A stretch of DNA of 64,000 bases, from positions 2,976,001 through 3,040,000 of the forward strand of contig CP154795.1 of the NCBI GenBank assembly GCA_039565995.1, written 5' to 3'. This document shows positions 17,015 to 24,622 of this stretch, piece after piece. A model generated the notes under the pieces. That model worked only from the letters and a program-made list of their open reading frames with translations, did not search any database and had not been told where the DNA came from. Made by a program: the position numbers and the translations under genes. Source of the DNA: Propionibacteriaceae bacterium ZF39. Its GTDB lineage: Bacteria; Actinomycetota; Actinomycetes; Propionibacteriales; Propionibacteriaceae. Position 1 is the stretch's first letter, and the number at the start of each line of letters is the position of its first letter.

Positions 17015-17638
17015 ATGTTCCGCTTCCCCCTCGCGGTGGGTTCACTCGCCGCTGTGGTGCTGCTCGCCGCTTGTGGTACGCAGGCTCCCGCCGGCAACCC
17101 ATCGACGCCGACCCCCAGCGAAACGATCGTGACGAGCACGCCGACCGAGCCCGCACCCGACGAGACGCCCGACACCGGCGACACCCCCGCCGTCGACGAC
17201 GAACTGACTGACTCGACCATCTCGGCCCAGGGCCTCGGCCCGATCCGGCTCGGCATGTCCCTGTCCGAAGCACAGGCGCATGGGTGGGTCGCCGAGAGCA
17301 AGGTCTGCGAGAACACCTGGGACGCAGACGACGAGCTCCTCGAACAGGGCGCCAGCTTCAAGTTCCACGATGATCGCCTCCAGGAGATCTGGGTCGGCAA
17401 GCCGACGTGGGCGACCGATGCGGGAGCCCGGGTGGGAGATTCGGCCGACAGCCTGGCTGAGGCGTACGGCTCGGACCTCAGGACCGAAAACCGCAACAGC
17501 AACGGGCGCGACTACGAGGCGCGCTACGTGGCGGACGATGGCGAGGAGATCCTCTTCCTGGGCCGTAGCCCCGAGGACCGCAGCGTGGCCACCATCATCG
17601 TCCGCCACAGCGACGCCCCCCTCATCGAAGGCTGCTGA
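17015..17638 (+). CDS. Lipoprotein, function unknown (paralogue of the next gene)
   Basis: 207 residues with a lipoprotein signal (MFRFPLAVGSLAAVVLLAAC, lipobox cysteine at 20). After a Thr/Pro/Asp-rich linker comes a globular domain opening with GLGPIRLGMSLSEAQAHGW, then a Cys-containing strand (SKVCENTW) and IWVGKPTW. Start chosen at ATG 17015 with CAGGAG 6 nt upstream. The following gene encodes the same domain plan, so the pair arose by tandem duplication. The LGMSLxEAxxxGW start resembles small secreted actinobacterial domains of unknown function; anchored on the outer face of the membrane. Confidence 0.75.
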   Translation: MFRFPLAVGSLAAVVLLAACGTQAPAGNPSTPTPSETIVTSTPTEPAPDETPDTGDTPAVDDELTDSTISAQGLGPIRLGMSLSEAQAHGWVAESKVCENTWDADDELLEQGASFKFHDDRLQEIWVGKPTWATDAGARVGDSADSLAEAYGSDLRTENRNSNGRDYEARYVADDGEEILFLGRSPEDRSVATIIVRHSDAPLIEGC

Positions 17639-17642
17639 CGGC

Positions 17643-18275
17643 ATGCGCCGGACACTCGCGGGGCTGGCCCTGCTCCTCGCGCTGAGCGCCTGCTCGGGGG
17701 AAACTGCAGCGTCCCAGGATGCTCCGGCGACTCCCACACCGAGCCCCACTCCGAGCCCGACCCGCGTCGTCGCCGCGACCGTGACGCCCACTCCGCGTAC
17801 GCCCGCCACCAGTGCTTTCATTTCCGGCGCCACCCTCACCGCGGACGGACTCGGCCCGATCCAGCTGGGGATGACCCTTGCCGATGCCGTACGCGAAGGC
17901 TGGGCCGGTGAACTCCCCCACTGCGACCGCTGGGGTTCGAGCCCACGCCTGCTCGCCGATGGGGTGGACCTGGTGTTCGACGATTCGGAGCGACTGAGCG
18001 AGATTTGGCTCGGCAACGCGACCTATCAGACCCCGGCCGGGGCCTATGTGGGGCTGGCCGCGGAGGATGTCGCCGTCCTCTACGGTGACCGCCTCGACTA
18101 TGAGCCGCGCGGCAGCGTGGGGGGTTCGATGCAGGTCATGTTCACGCGAGCGGGGGATAACGAACTTGTGTTCTTCGCCCTCGGCAACGAGGACACCATC
18201 CCCGACCCGCGCTCCCCCATCAGCGCGATCGGCGCCCGGGCCTACGGCGGCGACATCGACCGGCCGAGTTGTTGA
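17643..18275 (+). CDS. Lipoprotein, function unknown (tandem paralogue)
   Basis: 210 residues, starting 4 nt after the previous stop. Lipoprotein signal MRRTLAGLALLLALSAC (cysteine 17), a Thr/Pro linker, then the same domain as its neighbour: GLGPIQLGMTLADAVREGW, a single Cys strand (LPHCDRW), EIWLGNATYQTPAGAYVG, and a C-terminal Cys (DRPSC). The two conserved cysteines probably form a disulphide in both paralogues. It ends just before rnpB, whose promoter overlaps its last codons. Confidence 0.75.
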   Translation: MRRTLAGLALLLALSACSGETAASQDAPATPTPSPTPSPTRVVAATVTPTPRTPATSAFISGATLTADGLGPIQLGMTLADAVREGWAGELPHCDRWGSSPRLLADGVDLVFDDSERLSEIWLGNATYQTPAGAYVGLAAEDVAVLYGDRLDYEPRGSVGGSMQVMFTRAGDNELVFFALGNEDTIPDPRSPISAIGARAYGGDIDRPSC

Positions 18276-18284
18276 CGCTAGACT
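18256..18284 (+). promoter_or_regulatory. Possible rnpB promoter
   Basis: A -10-like TAGACT at 18279-18284 lies 8 nt before the predicted 5' end of rnpB, and a weak -35-like TCGACC at 18256-18261 lies 17 nt further upstream. The position fits better than the sequence does. Confidence 0.35.
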
Positions 18285-18291
18285 GGCCGGT

Positions 18292-18640
18292 CGGACGAGG
18301 CGGCCAGGCGATCGCGGCACACCGCAGGTGTGTCGAGGAAAGTCCGGCCTCCGCAGAGCAGGGTGGTGGATAACATCCACCCGGGGCAACCCGCGGGCCA
18401 GTGCCACAGAAAACAAACCGCCCCTCACGGGGTAAGGGTGAAAAGGTGGTGTAAGAGACCACCGGCATTCCAGGTGACTGGAGTGGCCAGGTAAACCCCA
18501 CCCGGAGCAAGACCAGACAGGGAACGTCCGAGGGCTGCTCGCCCGAGTTCCCGGGTAGGTCGCACCAGGCCGTCGGCAACGGCGGTCGCAGATGGATGAT
18601 CGCCCTCGACAAAAGCCGGCTTATCGGCCGCCTCGTCTGT
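18292..18640 (+). ncRNA. rnpB: RNase P RNA, bacterial class A
   Basis: About 349 nt. The catalytic RNA of RNase P, which matures tRNA 5' ends. Conserved elements are visible in order: GAGGAAAGTCCGG (18340s), the ACAGAAA segment (18407), AGGGTGAAAAGGTG (18436), GTAAACCCCA (18492), GGAGCAAGACCAGA (18505), and AGATGGATGATCGCC near the 3' end (18591). Terminal helix P1 is formed by CGGACGAGGCGGCC at 18292-18305 pairing with GGCCGCCTCGTCTG at 18626-18639. Confidence 0.96.
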
Positions 18641-18888
18641 ATCAATTGCGCGGCTCCGCTGCGCGAACGCTTCGCCGGGCCCCCGGGCAGAGCATTGCTC
18701 TTCGTCGTCGCCCTCAACGGCGCTCAGTTCGATCGATGAGTGCAGTCCCTGCCCCGGAGCGCCGTTTCGTTCTCCTCCTGCATCGCAATGCCAGGGGCCC
18801 CGGCTCCGCCGGGCTGTGGTTGGCTATCGGGCCTGTCGGGCGTCAGCCCTCCTCCCCGCGGACTCCATCTCAATCGCGGTCCCGCATG

Positions 18889-18934
18889 ATTGGGTCCACA
18901 AATTGCACCTATGACAACCAGTTTCGGACCCAAT
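18889..18934. repeat. 9-bp perfect inverted repeat with 28-bp AT-rich loop
   Basis: ATTGGGTCC at 18889-18897 and GGACCCAAT at 18926-18934 flank a loop that is clearly more AT-rich than its surroundings. It could be a hairpin in RNA, a protein-binding site, or a remnant of a small mobile element; no family recognised. Confidence 0.6.
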
Positions 18935-18975
18935 GAGGGCCGAGTCGGACGGGTCGGAGGGCCCTTGCAAGAACC

Positions 18976-19093
18976 TCAGCATCTTCGCGCGAGTTGGCCG
19001 CAGCCGCGCGGGGAAGGGCTTCTTCGCGAGGGAAATATCACGCGCGAAGACGGGTTGAGCCGCGCGCGGTGAGCCAACCCGCGCAGAGTGTGC
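18976..19093 (+). repeat. Dispersed intergenic repeat, copy A
   Basis: Begins CAGCATCTTCGCGCG and contains, in order, GTTGGCCGCAGCCGCGCGG, a variable stretch, GAAATATCACGCGCGAAG, and CAACCCGCGCAG near its end. The same blocks in the same order occur at 54010-54125 on this strand and at 33690-33815 on the other strand. CTTCGCGCG near the start and CGCGCGAAG in the middle are inverted copies, so the RNA or single strand would fold. Confidence 0.85.
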
Positions 19094-19198
19094 TCCCGGG
19101 GCTCCAAAATGGCCGTTTTCCTTGCTTGCAGGAGATCTTTGGTCACAAGGGCGCCGGTTTGGTTAACAAGTCCTCATAATCCCCCTACGGTGGGCACG

Positions 19199-20833
19199 AT
19201 GACCAGCGCCGACGTCACCCCAGCCGCACCCGAATCCATGGATCCGGGGAGTTGGCGCGCCAGAACCGCCAGTCGCCGGGACGTGCTGCGCTGGGCCGGC
19301 GTCGGCGGGCTTGCGGCCGCCGGTTTGGCCGGGCTGACCGGCTGCAGCCAGGCCCAGGGCCCGGTGCAATTGCCGGTGGAGGCCGCGAAAGGTACGCCGG
19401 CCCGCGGTGGTCGGCTGCGGATGGCGCGTCCCGCGAACTCGCGGGCCGAAACGCTCGACTCGGCGGCGTCCCTGTCGGCGTACGAATATCTCGGCGCCCT
19501 CTACAACCGCCTCGTCCGCCTCGACGAGGCCGGGAACCCCGTGCCCGACCTCGCGGCCGAGTGGGACGTGACACCCGACGCCCGGCGCTGGACATTTCGG
19601 ATGCGCGACGGGGTGCAGTTCCACGACGGCCGCCCGTTCACGTCCCGCGATGCGGCCTTCACGCTCGCGCACATCCTCGACCCGGCGGTGGGCTCGCCGC
19701 AGGCCGGCGTACTCTCGTCGGTCATGACCGCGGAGAGCATCTCCGCACCCGATCCGACCACGCTCGTCGTCGACCTGACTGCACCGCACTCAGACCTCCC
19801 CTCGCTCCTCACGGCTTATCAGTGCTATGTCGTACCCGACGGCTCCACGACCGAACAGATCAACACCTCCGGCATCGGAACCGGACCGTTCCGGCTCTCC
19901 CATTTCCGGCCCGGCGGTCGCGGCAGCGTCGAGGCATTCGACGACCATTTCGCCGGCCGGCCCGTGCTGGACGGGATCGACTTCTATTCGATCCAGGACA
20001 CCCAGGCGCGCGTGAACGCCCTGATGGCCGACCAGATCGACCTGATCTCCCAGACCAACCTCGACTTCGCCACCGCCCAGGTGGTCGCCGCCTCATCGGC
20101 GGCGACGATCGCGCGCGTGACGAATGGGCAGTGGTACACGATTCCGCTGCTCGCGACGTCCCGGGAGTTCAGCGATGTGCGCGTGCGGCAAGCGCTCAAG
20201 CTGGCGTACAACCCGCAACAGATCCTCGACGTCGCCGTGCAGGGGGCCGGGACGATCGGCCACGACAACCCGGTGGTCCCGACCGATGCGGCTCATCTGG
20301 AGATCCCGCACGTGCGCGATCCCGAGCGCGCGAGGGCGCTGCTCGCCGAGGCCGGGCATCGCGACGGATTCCGGTTCGAACTTTCCACGTCGACACTCGA
20401 CCCGGTGTTCACCCCGATGGCCGTCTCCTTCGCCAATGCCGTCAGGGACGCCGGCATCGAGGCGCGCATTCGCAACGAGTCCGCGGATTCGTACTACACG
20501 CAGGTGTGGATGACCAAGCCGGCGATGGTGACCTACTGGTACACGGGCCGACCTGTCGATCAGCTCCTCAATCAGATCTTCCGCTCGGGGAGTTCCTACA
20601 ACGAGTCGGCATGGGCGAATCCCCAATTCGACTCCGTGCTCGACGCCGCACGCGCCGAGGTGAATCCGGACCGCCGGAAGCAGCACTACCAGGACGCCCA
20701 GCAGCTCATCGTGACCGAGGGGGCCACCATCACGCCGATCTTCGCCGACCGTCTCGTGGGGCTGAGCCGGAAAGTCGTGAACTACCACGAATACGGGTTC
20801 GAGTTCGACTACCTGAACATCGGGCTGAGGTGA
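19199..20833 (+). CDS. Tat-exported lipoprotein peptide-binding protein (SBP family 5)
   Basis: 544 residues. Captures peptides or related solutes for the ABC importer encoded next. The N-terminus has a twin-arginine motif (SRRDVLRW), a hydrophobic region and lipobox LTGC, so it is probably folded in the cytoplasm, exported by Tat and lipid-anchored. The mature part has the family-5 features RWTFRMRDGVQFHDGRPFTSRDAAFTL-type strand and helix (in part, about residues 120-145), IGTGPFRL (about 224) and the C-terminal lobe with TPIFADRL. ATG 19199 is chosen as the start of the Tat leader; GTG 19190 is possible. The permease gene follows after 4 nt. Confidence 0.88.
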   Translation: MTSADVTPAAPESMDPGSWRARTASRRDVLRWAGVGGLAAAGLAGLTGCSQAQGPVQLPVEAAKGTPARGGRLRMARPANSRAETLDSAASLSAYEYLGALYNRLVRLDEAGNPVPDLAAEWDVTPDARRWTFRMRDGVQFHDGRPFTSRDAAFTLAHILDPAVGSPQAGVLSSVMTAESISAPDPTTLVVDLTAPHSDLPSLLTAYQCYVVPDGSTTEQINTSGIGTGPFRLSHFRPGGRGSVEAFDDHFAGRPVLDGIDFYSIQDTQARVNALMADQIDLISQTNLDFATAQVVAASSAATIARVTNGQWYTIPLLATSREFSDVRVRQALKLAYNPQQILDVAVQGAGTIGHDNPVVPTDAAHLEIPHVRDPERARALLAEAGHRDGFRFELSTSTLDPVFTPMAVSFANAVRDAGIEARIRNESADSYYTQVWMTKPAMVTYWYTGRPVDQLLNQIFRSGSSYNESAWANPQFDSVLDAARAEVNPDRRKQHYQDAQQLIVTEGATITPIFADRLVGLSRKVVNYHEYGFEFDYLNIGLR

Positions 20834-20837
20834 TCGC

Positions 20838-21791
20838 ATGCTGCGCCTGATCCTCGTCCGCCTCGGGACGGCCGTCATCACCGTCTGGCTGGCCAGCCTG
20901 CTGGTCTTCATCGCCGTCCAGGCCCTCCCGGGTGACGTCGCCCAACAGATTCTCGGCCAGGACGCCACCCCCGAAGCACTCGCGGCCATGCGCGAATCGA
21001 TGGGCCTCAACCAGCCCATCGCCGAACGCTATGTCGACTGGCTCGGCGGCATGCTCACCGGCAACTTCGGCGAATCGCTCGTCTCGGGCGAGCCCGTGGC
21101 CGGCACCCTCCTCGTCCATGCGCGGAACACCCTGCTGCTGGCCCTGCCCACGATCATTATCGGCATCACGCTCTCGGTCGTCCTGGGCCTGCTCGCGGGT
21201 CTCTATCGCGATCGCGCCGCCGACCGGACGATCTCGGGTCTGGCGCTTATCGGCATGTCCGTGCCGGAGTTCGTGACGGCGACGGTGCTCGTGCTGGTGT
21301 TCGCCATCGCGATCCCGATCTTCCCGGCGGTCGTCATCGACGGTGCCCAGGCGACCGTCGGAGAGTTGCTCCCGTTCACGATTCTCCCGGTCATTGTGCT
21401 GACGATCTCCATGGCGGCGTACATCATCCGCATGACCCGTGCCGGCGTCATCGACGCCATGGCCTCGGAGTTCGTGACGACGGCCCACCTCAAGGGCGTA
21501 CGCCCCCGTCAGGTGGTTCTCCGGCACGCGCTCCCCAGCGCGATCCTGCCCACCCTGAACGTCATCGCCATCAACATCGCCTGGTTGATCGGCGGTGTCG
21601 TCGTGGTCGAGGCGGTCTTCAACTATCCCGGCATGGGCACGCTCATGATCGAGTCCGTGCACAACCGCGACCTGCCGGTCATCCAGGCGATCGCGGTGCT
21701 GTCGGCCTCGGTCTATGCGCTCACCAACCTCGGCGCCGACCTCGTCGCCATGCTGCTCGATCCGCGCCAACGTTCCGGGAGGGCCCACTGA
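20838..21791 (+). CDS. Peptide ABC transporter permease (DppB/OppB type)
   Basis: 317 residues, six membrane helices, typical of the first permease of Dpp/Opp importers: N-terminal helix followed by the long extracytoplasmic segment with LPGDVAQQILGQDATPEAL and MGLNQPIAERYVDWLGG, then the EAA loop (EFVTTAHLKGVRPRQVVLRHAL) that docks on the ATPase. Start is 4 nt after the binding-protein stop, and its TGA overlaps the next ATG by one base (TGATG). Pairs with the following permease to form the membrane channel. Confidence 0.92.
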   Translation: MLRLILVRLGTAVITVWLASLLVFIAVQALPGDVAQQILGQDATPEALAAMRESMGLNQPIAERYVDWLGGMLTGNFGESLVSGEPVAGTLLVHARNTLLLALPTIIIGITLSVVLGLLAGLYRDRAADRTISGLALIGMSVPEFVTATVLVLVFAIAIPIFPAVVIDGAQATVGELLPFTILPVIVLTISMAAYIIRMTRAGVIDAMASEFVTTAHLKGVRPRQVVLRHALPSAILPTLNVIAINIAWLIGGVVVVEAVFNYPGMGTLMIESVHNRDLPVIQAIAVLSASVYALTNLGADLVAMLLDPRQRSGRAH

Positions 21792-22714
21792 TGAGCCAGA
21801 CCACGAACCCACCGCCCACCGGCGGCCCGCCGCAGGAACCGCCCGCGCCCGAGCGCGTCCGCGAGCCCGCGCCCACCCGCGTACGCCGAGCCCTCCGCGA
21901 ATCACCCATGCTCACCCTCGGTCTGATCCTCGTGGGAGTGCACGTGATCGTGGCCCTGTTGGCTCCCCTCATCACGAGTTATGACCCGACGCAGGCCAGA
22001 CCCGCCGAGGCCCTCTATGGCATGACCGCCGACCACTGGCTGGGCACCGATCAATACGGCCGTGATGTCCTCACCCGCACGATCTGGGGCGGTCGCTATG
22101 CCCTCGGCGTCGCGTTCCTGGCCACGACGGTCGCGGTCGCGCTGGGAACCCTGATCGGCGTCACGACCGCCTATCTCCGAGGCTGGTTCGACCTCGTCCT
22201 CATGCGCATTGTCGATGCCATGCTGTCGATTCCGACGATTCTGTCGCTGCTCGTCATCGTCACCGTGTTCGGCAACGGGCTCCCGGTCATCGTGCTGGCG
22301 GTGACGATCATCTATACGCCCGCGGTCATCCGGGTCGTCCGCGGCGCGGCGTCGACCGTCGTCCCGCTCGACTTCGTCACGGCTGCCAGGGCGCGGGGTG
22401 AGGGGACGCTGTCGATCGTCACGCGCGAGATCCTGCCGTCGATTCCGGGGGTGGTCCTGGTCGAGTACGCCATGCGCGCCAGCTGGGTCATCCTGCTCGT
22501 CTCCACCCTGTCGTTTCTCGGCTTCGGCGCGAACCCACCGACACCGGACTGGGGCCTCATGATCTCGGAAGGCCGGACCGCCCTGACGGTGGTGCCTCTC
22601 GCAACCCTGGCACCGATCGTGGCGCTGGCCACCCTGGTGATCGGGCTGTCGGCGCTGGCCGACGGGCTCTCCGGGCGCCTCGGCGTCGACCGACTGCAGC
22701 GGGGTGCGGCATGA
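21791..22714 (+). CDS. Peptide ABC transporter permease (DppC/OppC type)
   Basis: 307 residues. Has the DppC-type N-terminal domain with GTDQYGRDVLTRTIWGGRYALG, six membrane helices and the EAA loop (DFVTAARARGEGTLSIVTREILP). The first 35 residues are Pro-rich and likely cytoplasmic. It overlaps both neighbours: TGATG with the upstream permease and ATGA with the downstream ATPase gene, showing tight translational coupling of the operon. Confidence 0.92.
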   Translation: MSQTTNPPPTGGPPQEPPAPERVREPAPTRVRRALRESPMLTLGLILVGVHVIVALLAPLITSYDPTQARPAEALYGMTADHWLGTDQYGRDVLTRTIWGGRYALGVAFLATTVAVALGTLIGVTTAYLRGWFDLVLMRIVDAMLSIPTILSLLVIVTVFGNGLPVIVLAVTIIYTPAVIRVVRGAASTVVPLDFVTAARARGEGTLSIVTREILPSIPGVVLVEYAMRASWVILLVSTLSFLGFGANPPTPDWGLMISEGRTALTVVPLATLAPIVALATLVIGLSALADGLSGRLGVDRLQRGAA

Positions 22715-24540
22715 GTCGGGGGACACCGGGCACCGACCCCTTCGTCTCCATTGCGGACCTGTCCATCTCCTATCGAACCGGACACGACCGGCCGGCGATC
22801 GACATCACCCACGATGTCGACCTCACCGTCGACAAGGGCCAGACCCTGGCGATCGTCGGCGAGTCTGGCTCCGGCAAGTCGACCGTGGCTCGGACGCTGC
22901 TGGCCTATCTCCGCGGGGGATCCTTCCTGCGGTCGGGAAAGGTCACGGTCGACGGGGTCGACGTGTTCGGGCTCAGTGGCGCGGAGCTGCGTGCTCACCG
23001 TGGCGGGACGGTGGCCATGGTGGCCCAGAACGCCGGCCAGGCGCTGACTCCGTCGATGCGGGTGGGCCGACAGATTGCCGAGGCCCTGGAGGTGCATTCG
23101 CGCACTCCCTCCGACGAGCACATCGCCGAGTTGCTCGAACAGGTCCAACTCCCCCGGCGCCTCGCCCGGGCGTACCCTCATCAGCTTTCGGGTGGGCAAC
23201 AGCAACGCGTGGCGATTGCGATGGCGGTGGCGGCACGGCCGCAGGTGCTCGTGCTGGACGAGCCGACGACTGCGCTCGACGTGCTCACGCAGGCGAGCGT
23301 GCTACGGCTGTTGCGGGACCTGTGCGCTGAACTCGACACGGCGACCGTGCTGGTGTCCCACGACCTCGGGGTGGTCGCGGGCATGGCCGACGAGGTGGCG
23401 GTCATGCGTGACGGTCGGGTGGTCGAGCGGTCCGGCGTGCACGAGGTGCTGCATGCGCCTGCGCATCCCTATACGCGTACGCTCCTCGCTTCCGCGCCCC
23501 GCCTCGACGACGACGGGATCGTCGAGGTGCACGAGGACGGCACCCGCACGATCCGCGCCCGCCCGACTCTCGAAGCCGGTGACGTCATCGTCGCGGGTGA
23601 GGACGTGGCCGTGGTCTATGGCCGTGGACGGGGCGAGGTGCGGGCTGTGGACGGGGTCGACGTGACCGTACGCCGCGGCGAAGTGCTGGCACTCGTCGGC
23701 GAATCGGGCTCGGGCAAGTCCACGTTGGCGTGGGCGGTCGCCGGGCTGAACCCGGTCCGGGACGGGACGCTGGTCTTCACCGGAAGCGAGTCCGATGCGG
23801 GTGTCGGGACGGGAGTGGAGAACACCGATGCGGGTACGGTCTCTGCGGACTATGACCTGTCGCGGCCGGTACGCAAGCGCCCGATCGGGCTGCGCCGGCG
23901 CATTCAGCTCGCCTTCCAGAACGCCGACACCGCTCTGAACCCGAGAGTCACCGTCGGGACGTCGTTGGCCCGGCCGCTGCGTCTGTTCAAGGCGGTGCCG
24001 CGCGACCGGGTCGGCGTACGCCAGAAGGAACTCATGCATCAGGTCGACCTGCCCGAGGAGTTCTTGCGGCGGTTGCCCGGGCAGTTGTCCGGCGGCCAGC
24101 GTCAGCGGGTCGGGCTCGCCCGGGCGCTCGCCGGGGATCCCTCGATCATCATTGCCGACGAGATCACGACCGCCCTGGATGTATCGGTCCAGGCCCAGGT
24201 GCTGCGGCTGCTGGACGACATCCGCCGGGAGAACAATCTGTCGTGCCTGTTCATCAGCCACGACCTCGCCGTCGTGCACGGCATTGCGGATCGGGTGATG
24301 GTCATGCATGCGGCGCGGGTTGTCGAGGAGGGGCCGGTGGACAAGGTCTTTGCGAACCCGCGGCATCCCTACACACGCGAGCTCCTCGGTGCGACGTTGG
24401 CAGCGCCGGGTGCAGGTGAGGACCGCCCGGATCCTCTCGACACCATCTCCGAACGCCGCAGCTGGGTCAGCGAGGAGAGCGATGGCTGGGACGAGGCCGA
24501 CGACGGGCATCGTTGGCGACGCTGGCGCGACCAGGCGTGA
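22711..24540 (+). CDS. Dual-ATPase subunit of peptide ABC transporter (DppD-DppF fused)
   Basis: 609 residues containing both ATP-binding domains of a peptide importer in one chain. Half one: Walker A GESGSGKST (about 50-58), signature LSGGQQQR, Walker [12 protein letters not shown]. Half two: Walker A GESGSGKST (about 329), signature LSGGQRQR, and Walker B IIADEITTALD, where the usual Pro after DE is Ile. Each half ends in the HPYTR...LL segment typical of oligopeptide-family ATPases, but the cysteine cluster often found in the C-terminal extension is missing. Energises the two permeases; the genes are co-translated. Separate single-domain DppF/DppD genes at the right edge belong to another transporter. 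Confidence 0.92.
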   Translation: MSRGTPGTDPFVSIADLSISYRTGHDRPAIDITHDVDLTVDKGQTLAIVGESGSGKSTVARTLLAYLRGGSFLRSGKVTVDGVDVFGLSGAELRAHRGGTVAMVAQNAGQALTPSMRVGRQIAEALEVHSRTPSDEHIAELLEQVQLPRRLARAYPHQLSGGQQQRVAIAMAVAARPQVLVLDEPTTALDVLTQASVLRLLRDLCAELDTATVLVSHDLGVVAGMADEVAVMRDGRVVERSGVHEVLHAPAHPYTRTLLASAPRLDDDGIVEVHEDGTRTIRARPTLEAGDVIVAGEDVAVVYGRGRGEVRAVDGVDVTVRRGEVLALVGESGSGKSTLAWAVAGLNPVRDGTLVFTGSESDAGVGTGVENTDAGTVSADYDLSRPVRKRPIGLRRRIQLAFQNADTALNPRVTVGTSLARPLRLFKAVPRDRVGVRQKELMHQVDLPEEFLRRLPGQLSGGQRQRVGLARALAGDPSIIIADEITTALDVSVQAQVLRLLDDIRRENNLSCLFISHDLAVVHGIADRVMVMHAARVVEEGPVDKVFANPRHPYTRELLGATLAAPGAGEDRPDPLDTISERRSWVSEESDGWDEADDGHRWRRWRDQA

Positions 24541-24622
24541 GCTCAGTGGCGAAGCGGGGCAAGGCCGACGCCCCAACCGGATCCGGCGTGCGAGGAGCAC
24601 CGACGACAAGGAGAAAAACGAC

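Larger units (their letters stand above)
18641..19198. other. Gene-free interval between rnpB and the peptide-uptake operon
   Basis: 558 bp with no convincing gene. It holds small GC hairpins directly after rnpB (near 18648-18673), which may terminate it, the AT-richer inverted repeat at 18889-18934, and copy A of the dispersed repeat at 18976-19093. The promoter of the downstream operon must lie within roughly 19095-19190; a -10-like CATAAT occurs at 19175. Confidence 0.6.

Noticed and set aside
17930-17950. GGGGTTCGAGCCC, resembling a tRNA T-arm
   Set aside because: No acceptor or anticodon stem around it; it is inside a lipoprotein gene.
24308-24622. In-frame extension of the S15-type hydrolase into the end of the ATPase gene
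   Set aside because: No ribosome-binding site; the extension overlaps a conserved gene in another frame, while AGGAG supports GTG 24623.
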